Source: Asterella californica (lineage: Eukaryota > Streptophyta > Marchantiopsida > Marchantiales > Aytoniaceae). Taken from it: a stretch of 64,000 nucleotides of DNA. A program made the translations under genes and the position numbers. The DNA lies in NCBI GenBank assembly GCA_036924285.1, contig JAYKYS010000001.1, forward strand, positions 14,347,501 through 14,411,500, given 5' to 3'. Under the pieces are notes generated by a model. That model had not been told where the DNA came from. It saw only the letters and a list, made by a program, of their open reading frames with translations, and did not search any database. Numbering within the stretch: position 1 is the stretch's first letter; each line of letters starts with the position of its first letter. Shown one piece after another: positions 44,509 through 56,252 of the stretch.

Positions 44509-45888
44509 TCAATCTTGCCATGAGGCCCCGTCTGCTACTAATTTGAGACTGACCAACGCCTCCATGAGCTGACTCCATCGTTTCTCCAAGGACCCAGTGA
44601 AACCTATGGACATACGAACCAGACCAGCAGATATACCAGCTTTCTGCTGTTCTTCTTTGCTCTGCTCGCTACTCGTGGTACTACCCGAGCAGGACATCAG
44701 CGTGTCGTGATAGCCCAGACTAACAGCCATAAGACCAAATTGCGAAAAATTTTGCAAATGTCGCATGAAATCATATGCCAATTCAGTCGTTTCCAGATCC
44801 ACACACAGCATCCCACCATATCCATAGCCCTCATTCCTCAATTGCTTCATGAGTTCGTGCTGCGGATGTTCCTCCAGTCCTGGATAGATTACCTTCAGCC
44901 CCAACTTCCTCAATCTACGAGCGTACACGAGTGCTCGATCGCAATGCTCCTTCATACGTATTCCAAGGTGAGGAAGGCGCAGGGAAATCTGGAACGCGAT
45001 CTGAGGGTTCATAGTCGGACCAAGAAGCAGGAGTGCACCTTGGTGCAACCCCATCATTGAACTCACCAGTTCGGCGGGGCCACAGACTGCTCCAGCGATT
45101 ATGTCACTAGCTCCACTGATATACTTTGAAATACTGTGGAGAACAACATCTGCTCCCAGTCGGGCAGGAGAAATCAGCAGTGGAGCGAACGTGTTATCCA
45201 CAACCACCTTCACATTCTTCTCGTGGGCGATTTGTGAAAGAACTGGTACATTCGAGACCGTCAGAGTAGGGTTCGAAATAGATTCGAAGTACAACACCTT
45301 GGTCGAAGCTGTAATGGCAGAACGCACAGCCTCCGGTTTGTCTATGTCGACAAACGTAGTCTTAATTCCACAAGCCCGAGGAAGAAAATGTGCGAGGAGG
45401 GCATGAGTACCGCCGTATAGTCGTGAAGAAGCTACAACATGATCTCCACTGCTGCAGAGCTGAAGGAGAACGCCAGATATGGCGGCCATGCCGCTAGCAG
45501 TGCAATATGCCGCTTCAGTTCCTTCCATGGCGGCCATTTGACGACTCAAGTTCAACACCGTCGGGTTGAAATGGCGACTGTATATATAGAAGTCCCGCTC
45601 ATAACCCAGCTGGCCTGCGAACATTTTGCCCAGTGTCTCGGGCTCCATCACCGTGAAAGTAGACGAAGCCTCGATGCTCATATTCACCCCTCCGTGTTCA
45701 CCAAATTCGTGACGGACACTGGCAAGGCCTTGCACGGGATCAGTCCATTTCTTCGCGGAAGCGGGAATTGATAGCGCTGCTTTGGTGACAGACTTCATAT
45801 CATCATCCAATGTGTCCATCTTTGCCTTCTTGCACGGAGTTGAGGATGTGATATGATTCTCCTCCCACTTGGACTGCGAATCCATCAT
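44509..45888 (-). CDS. MGL: methionine gamma-lyase
   Basis: The ORF gives 459 residues from ATG 45888 (a second ATG follows directly at 45885). The enzyme is cytosolic and PLP-dependent, splitting methionine to methanethiol, ammonia and 2-oxobutyrate, which feeds isoleucine synthesis and sulphur recycling. The signature features of the Cys/Met metabolism PLP family are all present: YSRHFNPT (Y103, R105), SGMAAISG (from about 132), VVDNTFAP with the PLP-binding D231, and SISKYISG with the Schiff-base K255. The block RHEFGEHGGVNMSIEASSTFTVMEP and the C-terminal SLGYHDTLMSCSGSTTSSE match plant methionine gamma-lyase and not chloroplast cystathionine gamma-synthase; there is no transit peptide. 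Length agrees with the Arabidopsis enzyme plus a short variable N-terminus. The frame is uninterrupted by introns. It stays open 32 codons further upstream to a TTG, with no ATG there. Confidence 0.96.
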   Translation of the reverse strand: MMDSQSKWEENHITSSTPCKKAKMDTLDDDMKSVTKAALSIPASAKKWTDPVQGLASVRHEFGEHGGVNMSIEASSTFTVMEPETLGKMFAGQLGYERDFYIYSRHFNPTVLNLSRQMAAMEGTEAAYCTASGMAAISGVLLQLCSSGDHVVASSRLYGGTHALLAHFLPRACGIKTTFVDIDKPEAVRSAITASTKVLYFESISNPTLTVSNVPVLSQIAHEKNVKVVVDNTFAPLLISPARLGADVVLHSISKYISGASDIIAGAVCGPAELVSSMMGLHQGALLLLGPTMNPQIAFQISLRLPHLGIRMKEHCDRALVYARRLRKLGLKVIYPGLEEHPQHELMKQLRNEGYGYGGMLCVDLETTELAYDFMRHLQNFSQFGLMAVSLGYHDTLMSCSGSTTSSEQSKEEQQKAGISAGLVRMSIGFTGSLEKRWSQLMEALVSLKLVADGASWQD

Positions 45889-45980
45889 GATAACCAATTC
45901 GCTTTCCTTCCTTTCCTGCAACTGACTCGCGGTTCTCTTTTTCACCGTGTCTTCTGGTTTCAGACGAGACGAATTTTCAC

Positions 45981-45998
45981 TCAAATCCCTTCTCCCAT
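45981..45998 (-). promoter_or_regulatory. five-codon upstream ORF in the MGL leader
   Basis: On the minus strand an ATG at 45998 opens a frame of five codons (Met-Gly-Glu-Gly-Ile) that stops at 45981, about 90 bases before the MGL ATG and in a different frame. If the transcript starts upstream of it, ribosomes would meet this AUG first. Any effect on translation is inference. Confidence 0.5.
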
Positions 45999-46069
45999 CG
46001 ACTAAAAAGAAGTTGAGAGTCCGACAGGCGATACGGAACGCTCAATGGAACCGCCAGGCGACACGCGTG

Positions 46070-46072
<3 letters not shown>

Positions 46073-46101
<29 letters not shown>
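46073..46101. repeat. (CT)n microsatellite, (GA)n on the MGL strand
   Basis: About 14 uninterrupted CT units lie roughly 185-215 bases before the MGL start. GA/CT tracts of this kind are frequent in plant core promoters and 5' untranslated regions. Confidence 0.95.
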
Positions 46102-46104
<3 letters not shown>

Positions 46105-48600
46105 CTGTCACCACCGAACACTCGTCTCTTTCTCTTCTCCCTCTGCGGCTCACCTCGACTCGATTCTCGATGTTCTGTTCTGAACAACTAAAAGGAATGG
46201 TAGTCCTACAGCTCCGTCGTCACAGTAAGGTTGGAGGAAGCCAAGGGATATATCCTCGCAGAAAAGGGAGCGTAAGATTTCTACTGGCCCACCAGCCAAC
46301 AAAAACAATTTTTCAAATAGCGTCGAAAGGAAACTCGTTCCGATGGATCCCCACTACGCTGTCGCTACTTCCACCGGAATCTCTACTCGCAAGTTCTATC
46401 CTCACGTCATCAAACTCCCGCTCTCACTCTCTTGCTCGCCTCTAGTCGAGGGCCCGCAAAATGTCAGTGTCTGTCCTCCTTTTCTTCTCTTTCCTTTTCT
46501 CTAACCTTCGCCTTCTCCCCGCACCACCATTACCCCCTTCCCCCTCCAGAGGAATGCCTCTCTCTTTCTCTCTCTAAGAAGGGTCCGACTCCGCTGTGCG
46601 CTGCTGCTGCTGCTTGCCCTCGTCTCCTGCGCTGCGCTCTTGTGCTTCACAACTCCTCCGAGCATCTTCGTCTCTCAAGGGACGCAGTGTCCGCCAATCC
46701 GCCCGTCAACCCGTCATTCAGCGTCTCACGACTGTCAGCAACGTCCAGCGTCAGCGTCATCGTTGTCGTCGTCCTCCTAGGGTTGGCGAGTAATCATAAT
46801 GGCTACCATCCATGGCCCATGGGACCCGCAGGTGGAAATTGGCACGTTATGTCCATCCCATCCCATCTCTTTCGATGCATATGCGTGCCTCGCAGATTTC
46901 CCACAGCGGCGCCGAACCGGCCAAAACGTCCGAACCTCTATCTTCTGCACTAGGAAGTTCACCAGGGAATCAAGCCGCCTACTGAAGCACTTGCCACCCG
47001 TCACCTTGGTCATCAACCGGATAAACCGGCTGTCAGGTGTCAGCCATAACTTCGGCAGACTTCGGCATGACCTTTTCTCACTCTTCTCCCGCTCCAGTGG
47101 TGTACGAAGTCTAAGGATTCCGACTAGTCGGAATTCGTCCTTAGTTTAAAATGACCCGAACGTCAGGAAGCTGTGCCTGACTGTGCACACCATCTTCCAT
47201 GAGCTGATGTCACGGCAGCGGCAGCTGTCTACGTGTTCTTCCTGCTCTAGAGAAATAGCTTTGCATCTAATCATAGCCCGCCACTCGTGCAGCCGGGATT
47301 CTGACGTGTCAAAACTGCTCCACCGTGCCGAATACACTTCCAAGTTCCAACCTCGAGACTTTTTAACTGACCTTCGCGAAGCCGAGGGTCTCAGAGTCGC
47401 AGTCGATCGTCCACTCCCACTAGTTGACGGTTCGATTTAGACGTCCTTGGCATATACCTCGACCCTTTCCAAACAGAAAGACAAAAGCGATCCCCGAAAG
47501 ACCAAGACGATCACTCTCTGAACCTCTGGCGGCTTAAAATAGCGATAATGGCAGGGCTAAGAACCTTTTCGCCTACTCTATGGCTAGAGGTCTGCACCGA
47601 ACTCATCCTGCGCCAATCTTGGTCGGATCCAGCTTTAGAGGCCGTCGGCCACAACAGGAGCCCGGCCTCTAGATTTATCGGCACGTTCACCCGACGCCCG
47701 TCCTTCAGGAGGCATGCCGCCTCTCTTACTGTTACCGCCCGCATCCGGTGCCCACATCTTGGCGTGAGGTCTCTTCGGCTGATGATCACTGATCATGGTC
47801 GGCAGAGTCAGCATACTTAGCAGATGAGTTGAGAAAATTAATACGCGCGCGTACAACACTGGCATACCCAAAAGCACAGACCGTACTCTAAGCTCGTGCG
47901 GAACGAGCGCCTCGTTCAGTTTGTCGTGATTTAGCAATCGTCGCGATGCGTGAAAAGTTCCTTTCTGTGCCCATTAGCAAAGAAACAAGAACAACGAGGA
48001 ACTGCGACGGGAGAGCAGTGGCCGCGAAATACCACTATTCTTGTCCAAGGCCGTGCTGGGTCCAAATGAAGGATGGTGGTGATGGAGGGAATTGGAGGAG
48101 TCGTTAAATTTAGGTCATGGGCGGGCAGTACAGCCTATCATGGCTTTTAGCTCTTCATTCTATATCGTCACATGTTTGATTTTGGGAGGTGACAAGAAGG
48201 ACGGTGAGGGCGGGGAGGTCCTTTTGGTACATGCGACCCTTTGATTATCGAGGCTTGGTGTGATCAATCAATCGGCTAACTGCTCCAATCATGCTCTTGA
48301 CCGTTCGTTTCCGGTGTTTAGGTTTGGATCTCTTGCACGATCCCGGTTTCTGCAAGGTTTCGCTCAGACACGTACACACTGGAGCAGTTTGAACTTTCAA
48401 ATACCGGTAGTCAGTCCGGCTTCGTGGCCATAGCAGACATGCTTTGACAAAGTAAACTCACTAGTCACCACTCTCTTCCTTTTTCTTTTCTCTTCTTCTT
48501 TTACGCACTGCGACACAAGCATCATATAAGTAGACGCGAATGAAACAGTAATGAACTGGTTACCCAGGTATTCATTTACCATAATACCGCGGTATTAGGG
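46102..48600. other. MGL upstream region, no second gene supported
   Basis: The plus-strand frames at 46170-46953, 46799-47149 and 47183-47440 are Ser/Arg/Leu-rich, follow the high local GC content, and match nothing I know. Pyrimidine-rich stretches at 46430-46580 fit a promoter or leader on either strand. No terminator or RNA gene was found. Confidence 0.4.
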
Positions 48601-51600
48601 GGTGTCAAAGTTTTGAAACAATTATTCTCTAACATACAGTAAAATCTTTACTGTATGTGGCTACTAATACTTTAAATTTATCTCGTCTAATTTTGTCTCA
48701 TGATTACATTATAGCCGTGGTAAAGTGAGAGGGGTTTCAAACATACTTGTGTTATTTGTGAAGTACTCTTTATTGAAAATGATGTGCAACTTGGAATGAT
48801 GATAAGCACGCAGAGATTCAAACCACTCCCATTTAAAAATCAACATTCAATTGGTCTGAATAGTGAATGATATATCATTCTTCTATTTAATAATCATTTT
48901 CTTGATAAAATGACTGACAAAAGCTATAAGATGTACAGTATATGTGATGAAGTCGAGTGTGATGTTGATGTAGACTTTCTTGATAGCAGCACGATGGCTT
49001 CAAAAAATATAGAGATGAGAAAAAAACACGCACTCGTTTGAGTCCAGATGATTATGAGAAATAGTTACGTATATCGAGGATGGAGAAAACTTTATCACAT
49101 TGCACGGAGCAGGAAAAAATATCAAAGTTGGTGCTAGAAAGTGCTTGAGCAAAGCCATTGCATTTGGGATCATGGCTACTAAACTTTCAGGGAATAACTG
49201 TTTTTTGTTGTCACTGGTGTAGAATTGAAAAAGCGATTTGGAATATATGTTAACATGTACAAGAAAGCGAAGAAAATTCAAGATAGCACGAGAGCAAGAC
49301 GGACAGAAGATGAGATATTGATCTGATCGACGTTGGAAGACAAACTGAATGAAAAACGTCCTCACTTTTATCGAATGAATGCAGTTTTTGGTAGTCGTGT
49401 CATATTTATCTTCCGTTGTCACTACACTTGGAATTCCATTAGAAGAAGAATTTTTAAATATGATTTTCAATTTCAAGGAAAAACTACTTTACCTCCATAA
49501 GGAGAAGAATGTGATGGAGATATAGAGAAAGCACAATATTATTCGATGTTCGATGAATATCGAATAGTGACGTTGGAAGAGAAGAAAAGAGCTACCAAAG
49601 AGTCACGAGAAAGAACATAGTAGAAAGAGGCATACTTCTTTGTTTGTTGAATTGCATAAAGTTGATAAATTATCGAGAAATTTGATAACACGTAGCTTAA
49701 ATTTTGGAGTAATTTTTTTTCGAAGTCTATATCGCGAGACTTTCATTACCTACTTGGTTAAAGTGATAAATCATACGTTCGGCATGTTCAATTTATCTGA
49801 ACTCTCTTCGTTCTTGTTAAGTAGCGGCGTAGGATTAAACTTCGGACTTTCGAGGATTCTACATGAGGTGAAGCTTGACCGAGTGAAAATGACATTTATG
49901 TCATTCAACAGTGAGCTTTTTGTGAGCTTAGCATGAGATAAGAGCAAAAAGCTTGCATGAGTGGAGAACTTGTCGAGGCTCACTCCTTCTTGTGATTCTT
50001 TGAGTTTGGAGATACTAGAAATTCCTTTGGGTTTCAATCGTGACGCAGAGTGTCAAGCTTGCTATAGAGAAAACTCATCTCACCTTGCCTCTCCAGGTTT
50101 TAGGTTCGGTCCTTCGAGAAGAGGAGCATTTTATGACGGGTGTGTTTTGTGACGAGGTGAGGACTAGACACAAAGACAAGACGGAGAGCATTTTCCCTGA
50201 CGATTGCACAAAGACGAGTCGAACGTAGTTATTGACATAGCTATAACTGCATCATGTGAGTTCTGTTCTCGCATCTGTATTGAAGTTTGTTTTGGAATTA
50301 TTTATCTTTGGATTGGAGTGTATTTGTGACACTTGAAAGTATTTGATTGTGAGGTTGATTGTATTCGATTGTGAGTAATATGTATTTTATCGTGAGTATC
50401 TATCAGTGCGGAGGTGAAATCACATCAAAAATATGTGATCCGTTATGAAATCAACACTCAGAGTGATCGGATCTTGAAATCACTCAAATGCGGTTTGGAT
50501 CTTATCACAATGAGGTCAGTGCGATCAGGTCTAAAACTGCATTGAGATCAGTGCGGTTCTCGATGTAATCTTTGTTGATAACTCAATGTCTTCGTCATTA
50601 CCTTTCTCTACTCCTAAAATGTGATAGACTACATTGTTGTCAAGGTTAATGCTATACACTACGAAAGATGGTCGTTGAATTCTGTGTGTTGGGAGCTTCT
50701 TTCGCACGTTCTTTTATGTCAGTGTGATTCACGATAATCGTAGTGGTTAAACATTGTATCAAGAGGCTAGTCGAGTGGCACGAGAAGAGATCCTTTGCTT
50801 ATTACTTTCAAGATGATTTCTCTCTAATGTTTAGATTTTAATAATCCTCATTGGTTTTTTGGTTTTAGTGGTTCCATGTTCTTTAGGTACTAGCGTTCCT
50901 CGTTGAACATTAAGTCGTAATGGTTTCTTTGTACAAACAGAGATACATTTTATTGATCTCGATTAAATGAATCCTCATTTCCATGAATTACAATTCAGGT
51001 CTAGACATGACTCTTGTTAAGAAGAAAGGTATACTGTATCAAGGATCAGTCGAGTGGCATGAGAAGATATACTTTTTTATAACTTTTATTGCACAATATT
51101 ACTTAGAAGATAAGATAAAATGACAATGGATGGATAAAGACATCCATCGAGCGGTGAGTAGAATAGATTAAGATGCTTTAGACAAGCTTGGCTTGTTGAT
51201 AGCTTTATCGTTTGAATTTTCTCATCCTGATGTAAGTAATCTTCTTTGCTTTTCTGCTTTTTGTGTGCTTCTATGCTTCACAATATTTGCAGCTTTTGAG
51301 CTTTTAGGCTTCACTTAGCATGATTTAAATATTCACTTTTAGATTTCATTTGAACCATGATTTATATATTTATGATGTGAATACTCTTTGTTTGCTCATT
51401 TTGTCTAGTTTGGTAGTTTTCTGATGAATACATCCAACCTCTATTTTCAACCATTGTAACACCTCTTCCTTTCACTAGAGTGAATTCTCTACACTTTGTA
51501 ATATCTCCTTCATTTTATCTTCTGCCTTTGTTGCTTCCACTATCTTTCGAGCCAATGCTTCTTCTTTCTATTTCTTACTTGAGAGACGTCTGTCATGTCT

Positions 51601-51760
51601 TCTTCCTCATTCATCTTATTAGCAAGACGTATGTCAAGAGCGAGATATCTCTGACCAGATGATTCTAAACAAGAGAAAGATAGAAGATTGAATTAGTCAC
51701 GGATGGAACAACATAGAAATTAATTAAAGTTTAGTTTTCACCTAAAGCATCCCTACATTA
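48601..51760. other. AT-rich region with decayed, unrecognised coding text
   Basis: Plus-strand text at 48900-49620 looks protein-like with many Lys/Arg/Glu residues (for example SKNIEMRKKHALV and YVNMYKKAKKIQDSTRARRTEDE) but is full of stops and frame changes. The 158-codon minus-strand frame 49000-49476 is its antisense shadow. Repeated phrases with CAGTGCGGT and AATCACTCA occur at 50400-50570. I could not assign a family. Confidence 0.3.
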
Positions 51761-51789
51761 AGTGTACTTACTACGATGGTAAAACCTTA

Positions 51790-51940
51790 CGCACTAAGTG
51801 CGGTCCGGAGGTGCACTAAGTGCGGTCCGGAGTCACAATATGTAACCATACGGTCAAGTCTTACATATTAAGTGTGATTCGAAGACGCACTCAATGCAAC
51901 CCGAAGATCTTATGCACTCCATGTGGTCCGAAGGTGCACT
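51790..51940 (+). repeat. short tandem repeat, 22-bp unit
   Basis: GCACTAAGTGCGGTCCGGAG occurs twice in direct succession (from about 51790 and 51812). Decayed copies follow at about 51865-51945 (for example GCACTCCATGTGGTCCGAAG). Confidence 0.8.
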
Positions 51941-52273
51941 CAATTTGCTAGCATGCTAAGACCTACTTCACGGTTAACTTTATAAACCCAAATGCTGAAA
52001 AATCTTTGACAACTAGCCTTATATGGCAGAATTGCTGAGCTGACTTTTTAATGTGATGACGAGTTGGTGACATGACGGATTGATGCTAACTCGACAACAT
52101 GCATGGCTGTCACATGACATTTCAGTAGGTGACAAGTGGATGGTAAGCAAGCGGCTCATGGGGTATAAAAGCTGTGGTTTTCTTTTTGTTATGGGCATTC
52201 TTCGAGTCTAGAGCCGTCAAGCTGTCAGAAATACACGGCGAGCTTCTCGGAGCACTTAGTCAGATTTTGGATC

Positions 52274-53146
52274 TAAAACCTTGATTCTGAAATCAAAATT
52301 TAGAGTTACGAGGTCTGAAACCTTGATTTTGAAATCGAGATTGTACTCCAGTTGGATAAAAAGCCATAACTTTCAAACGGCCACAAATTATTACTCGGGT
52401 ATCAGTTATTTATATTTTTTGGTGTCAATGGAACAAGCTCGATAGAGCTTTCCAAAGCTGTACAAGTCATTGTTTTTGGTCTTATATTCAGAGAATTGTG
52501 AATATTTGAAGCTAAATGTATAGTTTTGATCCACATAAATCATGTTTTGGATACTTTTGAGTTGGATATTCAGGTCCAAGGATCTGAATCTCGATTCTGA
52601 AATCAAGGTTGAGGCTGTATGCTCTTTGGAAAAATATATGAGAGAGTCTTCAACCTTGATTCTAAAATTGATGTTTTACAAAAGATTTGAGAAAAGTCGA
52701 ACTTTGAGGTTGTGTTTCGTTTACTATAGGCATCTGTTTGGAGAGATATTGGTATTAGTGGAACTTTTCAATGCTTTTCCAACTCCACCAATCTTGTCTC
52801 GTTTGGAGCTATAACCAAAGAGTTATAGAGTTTTGCAGTTTACAAGGACAAAAAGACAATAAACAGACGAGTTGGGAATCTAACTTCGATTCTGAAATCA
52901 AGGTTGGAGGGCTACTTTAAGTCAAGTGACTTTTACAAAGTTCAGTGTCTAACCTCAATTTTGAAATTGAGGTCTCTATAAGAGTTTTAGGTGGAGTTGC
53001 AACCAAGAAAGAGAGGTCAAAATACGGAGAGATTTTTATACCAAAAACATTATTTCCGACGGTTTTATTATCCAAGGGTGAGTTTGGGAATTGAGGTTTG
53101 GAGTCTGAAGGGTTAGGTGAAACCTCGATTCTAAAATGGAGGTTTT
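52274..53146. repeat. array of seven hairpin-forming motifs
   Basis: A near-palindrome of the form AACCTTGATTnnnAAATCAAGGTT recurs at about 52277, 52318, 52587, 52652, 52882, 52951 and 53121. Changes in one arm are often matched in the other (AACCTCAATT with AATTGAGGT at 52951). Intervening DNA also repeats loosely, with phrases such as GGAGCTATAAC, TTTCCAA and TTTACAAGG, as in an old array of roughly 270-350-bp units. No coding content is seen. Confidence 0.75.
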
Positions 53147-53159
53147 TGATATACTTGAG

Positions 53160-54190
53160 GAGAAGGTAAAAAATTTGAATGCTTGTAACTTCTGCTAGAC
53201 AAGTAAGTTTTTGATAATATGAGTGTTATTCGAAACATAACTTGAAGAGCTTTCCAATGAGACAATAATCACGAGATTTGGAGAAAACTGAACCTTCTGC
53301 AAGCATTTGAAATTCGTATAGTTTAAAGGTGCAGAAACCCAAGGTTTCAGGTCAGAAGACCCACACTTGACGTTGCTATCTTTCTTGCAAACTACTACGT
53401 CGTCTTTAGCAACCAAGAGTTTGGTGCTTTCTCTGACGTGACTTCTTGAAATTTGCTATGACAACGTTCTCTCTCGGCAAGAAGTTGAGTCGCTTCTTGC
53501 ACAACCTCCCAATTCCTTGTCACTCTTCTTCTTCCTCTCTATCCTCGAGAAGTAATTCCAACTGCTCTCACCATGTCGCATCGGTAGGTTGAAGAAACAA
53601 CTATGTTTTGTAGGTTTCCAAGGTAACTTTCTCTTTTCGAGAGAGTTGAAAGAACTATCCCTCAAACTCCCTTAACAACTCAGTAGGTTGTAAACTTTTG
53701 TTGGGTCGGTTGACCCATGCCATAAATGATTTCTTGGTTACTCGATCTGAGTTTTTCAATAAATATTCACCTTCAACGCTTGTGAAAGGCGTTTCCCAGT
53801 TCCTTCAAAATTGCTTCGCTAAACCCTTGGCGTGTTTCTTTATCTCAGATACCACAGCGAGTTCAGATGTCTGGATCATCTCTTTCTACTATACCTGATC
53901 TAGTTCCATCTCCGTCCTGTAACATCTAAAGAACTTTGACCGAGCTTGTTTATCATCTTTCGAAATGCTTTTGTTTCCACAAGCTCCTTTTGCTTGCTGG
54001 GTTGCTCTTGTCACAAAAACAAGATGAAACAAACAAACTGCACGTCTGATAGACTCCTACATATGTTGAACTACATGTTTGTAAACACAAGCAATAAAAG
54101 CGTTTGAATCAAAACTGAATTTTACAAATGTCTTCCAAAAAAATCAATTTTATGTAAAACCAACCCCTCAGGAGATCGATAAGACTCGAA
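53160..54190. other. spacer
   Basis: Contains the decayed end of the hairpin array to about 53360. Short frames after that (53456-53665 and 53698-53898) show no recognisable family. Confidence 0.35.
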
Positions 54191-54201
54191 CAATATCACA
54201 T

Positions 54202-54605
54202 AGGAGCTCCTTGCTGAGTTATACATTCAAGGGATGATGTCACACATGCGCTCCATGCTGAGTTATATACTAAGAGGATGATGTCACACAAAGGTTTCCC
54301 GTTGAGTTACGCACTCATGAGATGATGTCGCACATGGGTTCCTTGCTGAGTTATACATTCAAGGAATGACATCACACAAGGGCTCCTCGTTGAGTTACGC
54401 ACTCAAGGATGACGTCATTTAAGGACTCCCAGATGTATTATACACTTAGAGGATGATGTCACTTAAGAACTCCTAGTTGAGGTACTAGTCAAGGGATGAT
54501 CTCACTCAAAGGTTCTCAATTGAGAGACTACTCAGGAGATGACATCATTCTGAGGTCTCTCACTGAGTGATCTATTCAGAGGATAAAATCATATAGTGAC
54601 CCCCT
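54202..54605 (+). repeat. minisatellite, about nine units of 43-46 bp
   Basis: Successive units read approximately CTCC..GCTGAGTTATACATTCAAGG then GATGATGTCACACA. Units start near 54204, 54250, 54294, 54337, 54381, 54425, 54469, 54512 and 54556. The first five are well conserved and the last three are decayed. One unit carries the palindrome TGACGTCA near 54411; most others carry GATGATGTCA. Confidence 0.85.
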
Positions 54606-56252
54606 GATCGTGTCGACCACTCCATAGAGGTAGTCATCAAAAGGAACCTTCAGAGGGCGTTCCAAGAATCGCTGAATCATAAATGTAGTGTCGTAGGATT
54701 ACTCCTTTTGCCCATTTTGTATACAATATATCGTTCCCATAGAGGATTTGCACAAGTAACGCTGCTCTAAGTTCTAAGATCTATTCAAACACACAAACAC
54801 ACGGGTTTTGTCTAGAAATCCCGTCTTCTCACAAAACCACGCGTCTTCTTGACTCGTCAAACGGTGCTCTGGACCTAAACAAACAACTACTAACTAAAAT
54901 ATCACACAACTATTCACAGAGAAGCTCGGGAAGACGCTTCCTGCTTCCAGGTCACTTCTTCTGGTCTTCTCAGTACCGTCTTCTCGAAGCAATTCTCGGC
55001 TTCTGGGATTCAACTCGGCTTCTCACTCCTCCAGAAGAGTGCTCCTGCCTCGTAGAAGTCGACTAGAATTGGCTGTTACACTTTACTCTCTTTCTCACAT
55101 TCCAACGGATTAGATTAATCACAGGGTGTATGCCTCTTGTAGCCTTACCAGGCTTCTGCCTATGGAAACTGTCTTCCTGTAGCACTACAACGACATTCAC
55201 CTTCACGGAAGCTCAATAGAAGTCTCGGAAGCTCACTAGAAGAAGGTAAGAAGATGGGAGAAGATGGGGAAGAAGAGAAAATCCAAACGAGAGAAAATAA
55301 GATAAGAATAAGAAATTAAGATTCTGATAGGCTTCTAGTCCGGATCCTAACTAACAAGCTATCCCTGCTTGTAATAGTTTGGGGAGGAAGACAACAAACG
55401 TGAATACAATCACACCGTCTTCTACTTCAGGATGTCGTCTTCTGTTGTGGGAAGAAGGCTTCTTTCTTCTTCTCTCGCTGCTCCGATTACTCTGTCTTCT
55501 GGGATCCTTTATCCATAAGACAGTCCGTACGTGGATCCGAAGTGCTCCACTGAACGAGCCAAGCTGCGAATCTGCACAACTGCTGACAGTCATCGTCACT
55601 CAAGAAGAACACTTCTCATGCACAATTGGGAGTGAATTCAAGGAAACCGACCACCGCCAGGACACAGGCAAAGCTTCTGCACTCAAATCAGCAATCCATT
55701 CCCCGAGAAGAAGTCACATTGGCATTGGGAAGCTCACTCCCTCTACTTCCTGCTTCTACTCCTCGACACACCAGTCTAGCCAACAGGACTGCACGAGGAT
55801 GCCGTTCCCTGCTCCTAAATTGTCCACTACCTCTATCTACATCTTCGAACCACTGCTGGTAACGAGCATGCAGACCCCTCCGGTATAATCCTAATCTATT
55901 CGTATGTCTCTAACATCGGGTGTAGTGTGTGTGAGCACAGTAATGTACACCAACAACTACTAGTGTACTCAGTGCGCCTCTCCTGTGTGGAATATGGAAT
56001 GTGTCACGTGTGTGTAAAATCCTACTCTTCGATCCTACTTATGCATCTGCCATGAGAAACCAGAGGGAACCACCACCAAGGAGAGAAAAGCTGCCCCTCC
56101 ACATGCAAGCGGTTTCCCCTTCCTATTCTTGCGCTTCCTACACTGCCACATGGCTGCCTAACTAAATTTACACTAGAAGTGCCACCCCTAAGATAGCATG
56201 TTCGATTCTTTGTTAAGTTTAGAAATGTCAACTTGTCTCTTACGTTTGCTAC
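54606..56252. other. non-coding left part of the GAAGAC-rich domain
   Basis: Short frames only. The plus-strand frame 55379-55888 (169 codons) is Ser/Thr-rich and compositionally driven by the CTTC words, and I do not accept it as a gene. Confidence 0.4.

Noticed and set aside
44707..45771. Plus-strand frames opposite methionine gamma-lyase
   Set aside because: They are antisense shadows of a strongly conserved coding sequence.
45889..45984. MGL start at 45984
   Set aside because: That codon is TTG. The first ATG of the frame is at 45888 and gives a length that fits the plant family; I kept the upstream frame only as an observation.
46432..47149. Plus-strand genes divergent from MGL
   Set aside because: Composition is driven by CT-rich DNA, there is no recognisable domain, and frames change without splice support.
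51790..54605. CRISPR array
   Set aside because: The repeats here are contiguous or loosely decayed with no constant spacer length, and the DNA is plant nuclear in character.
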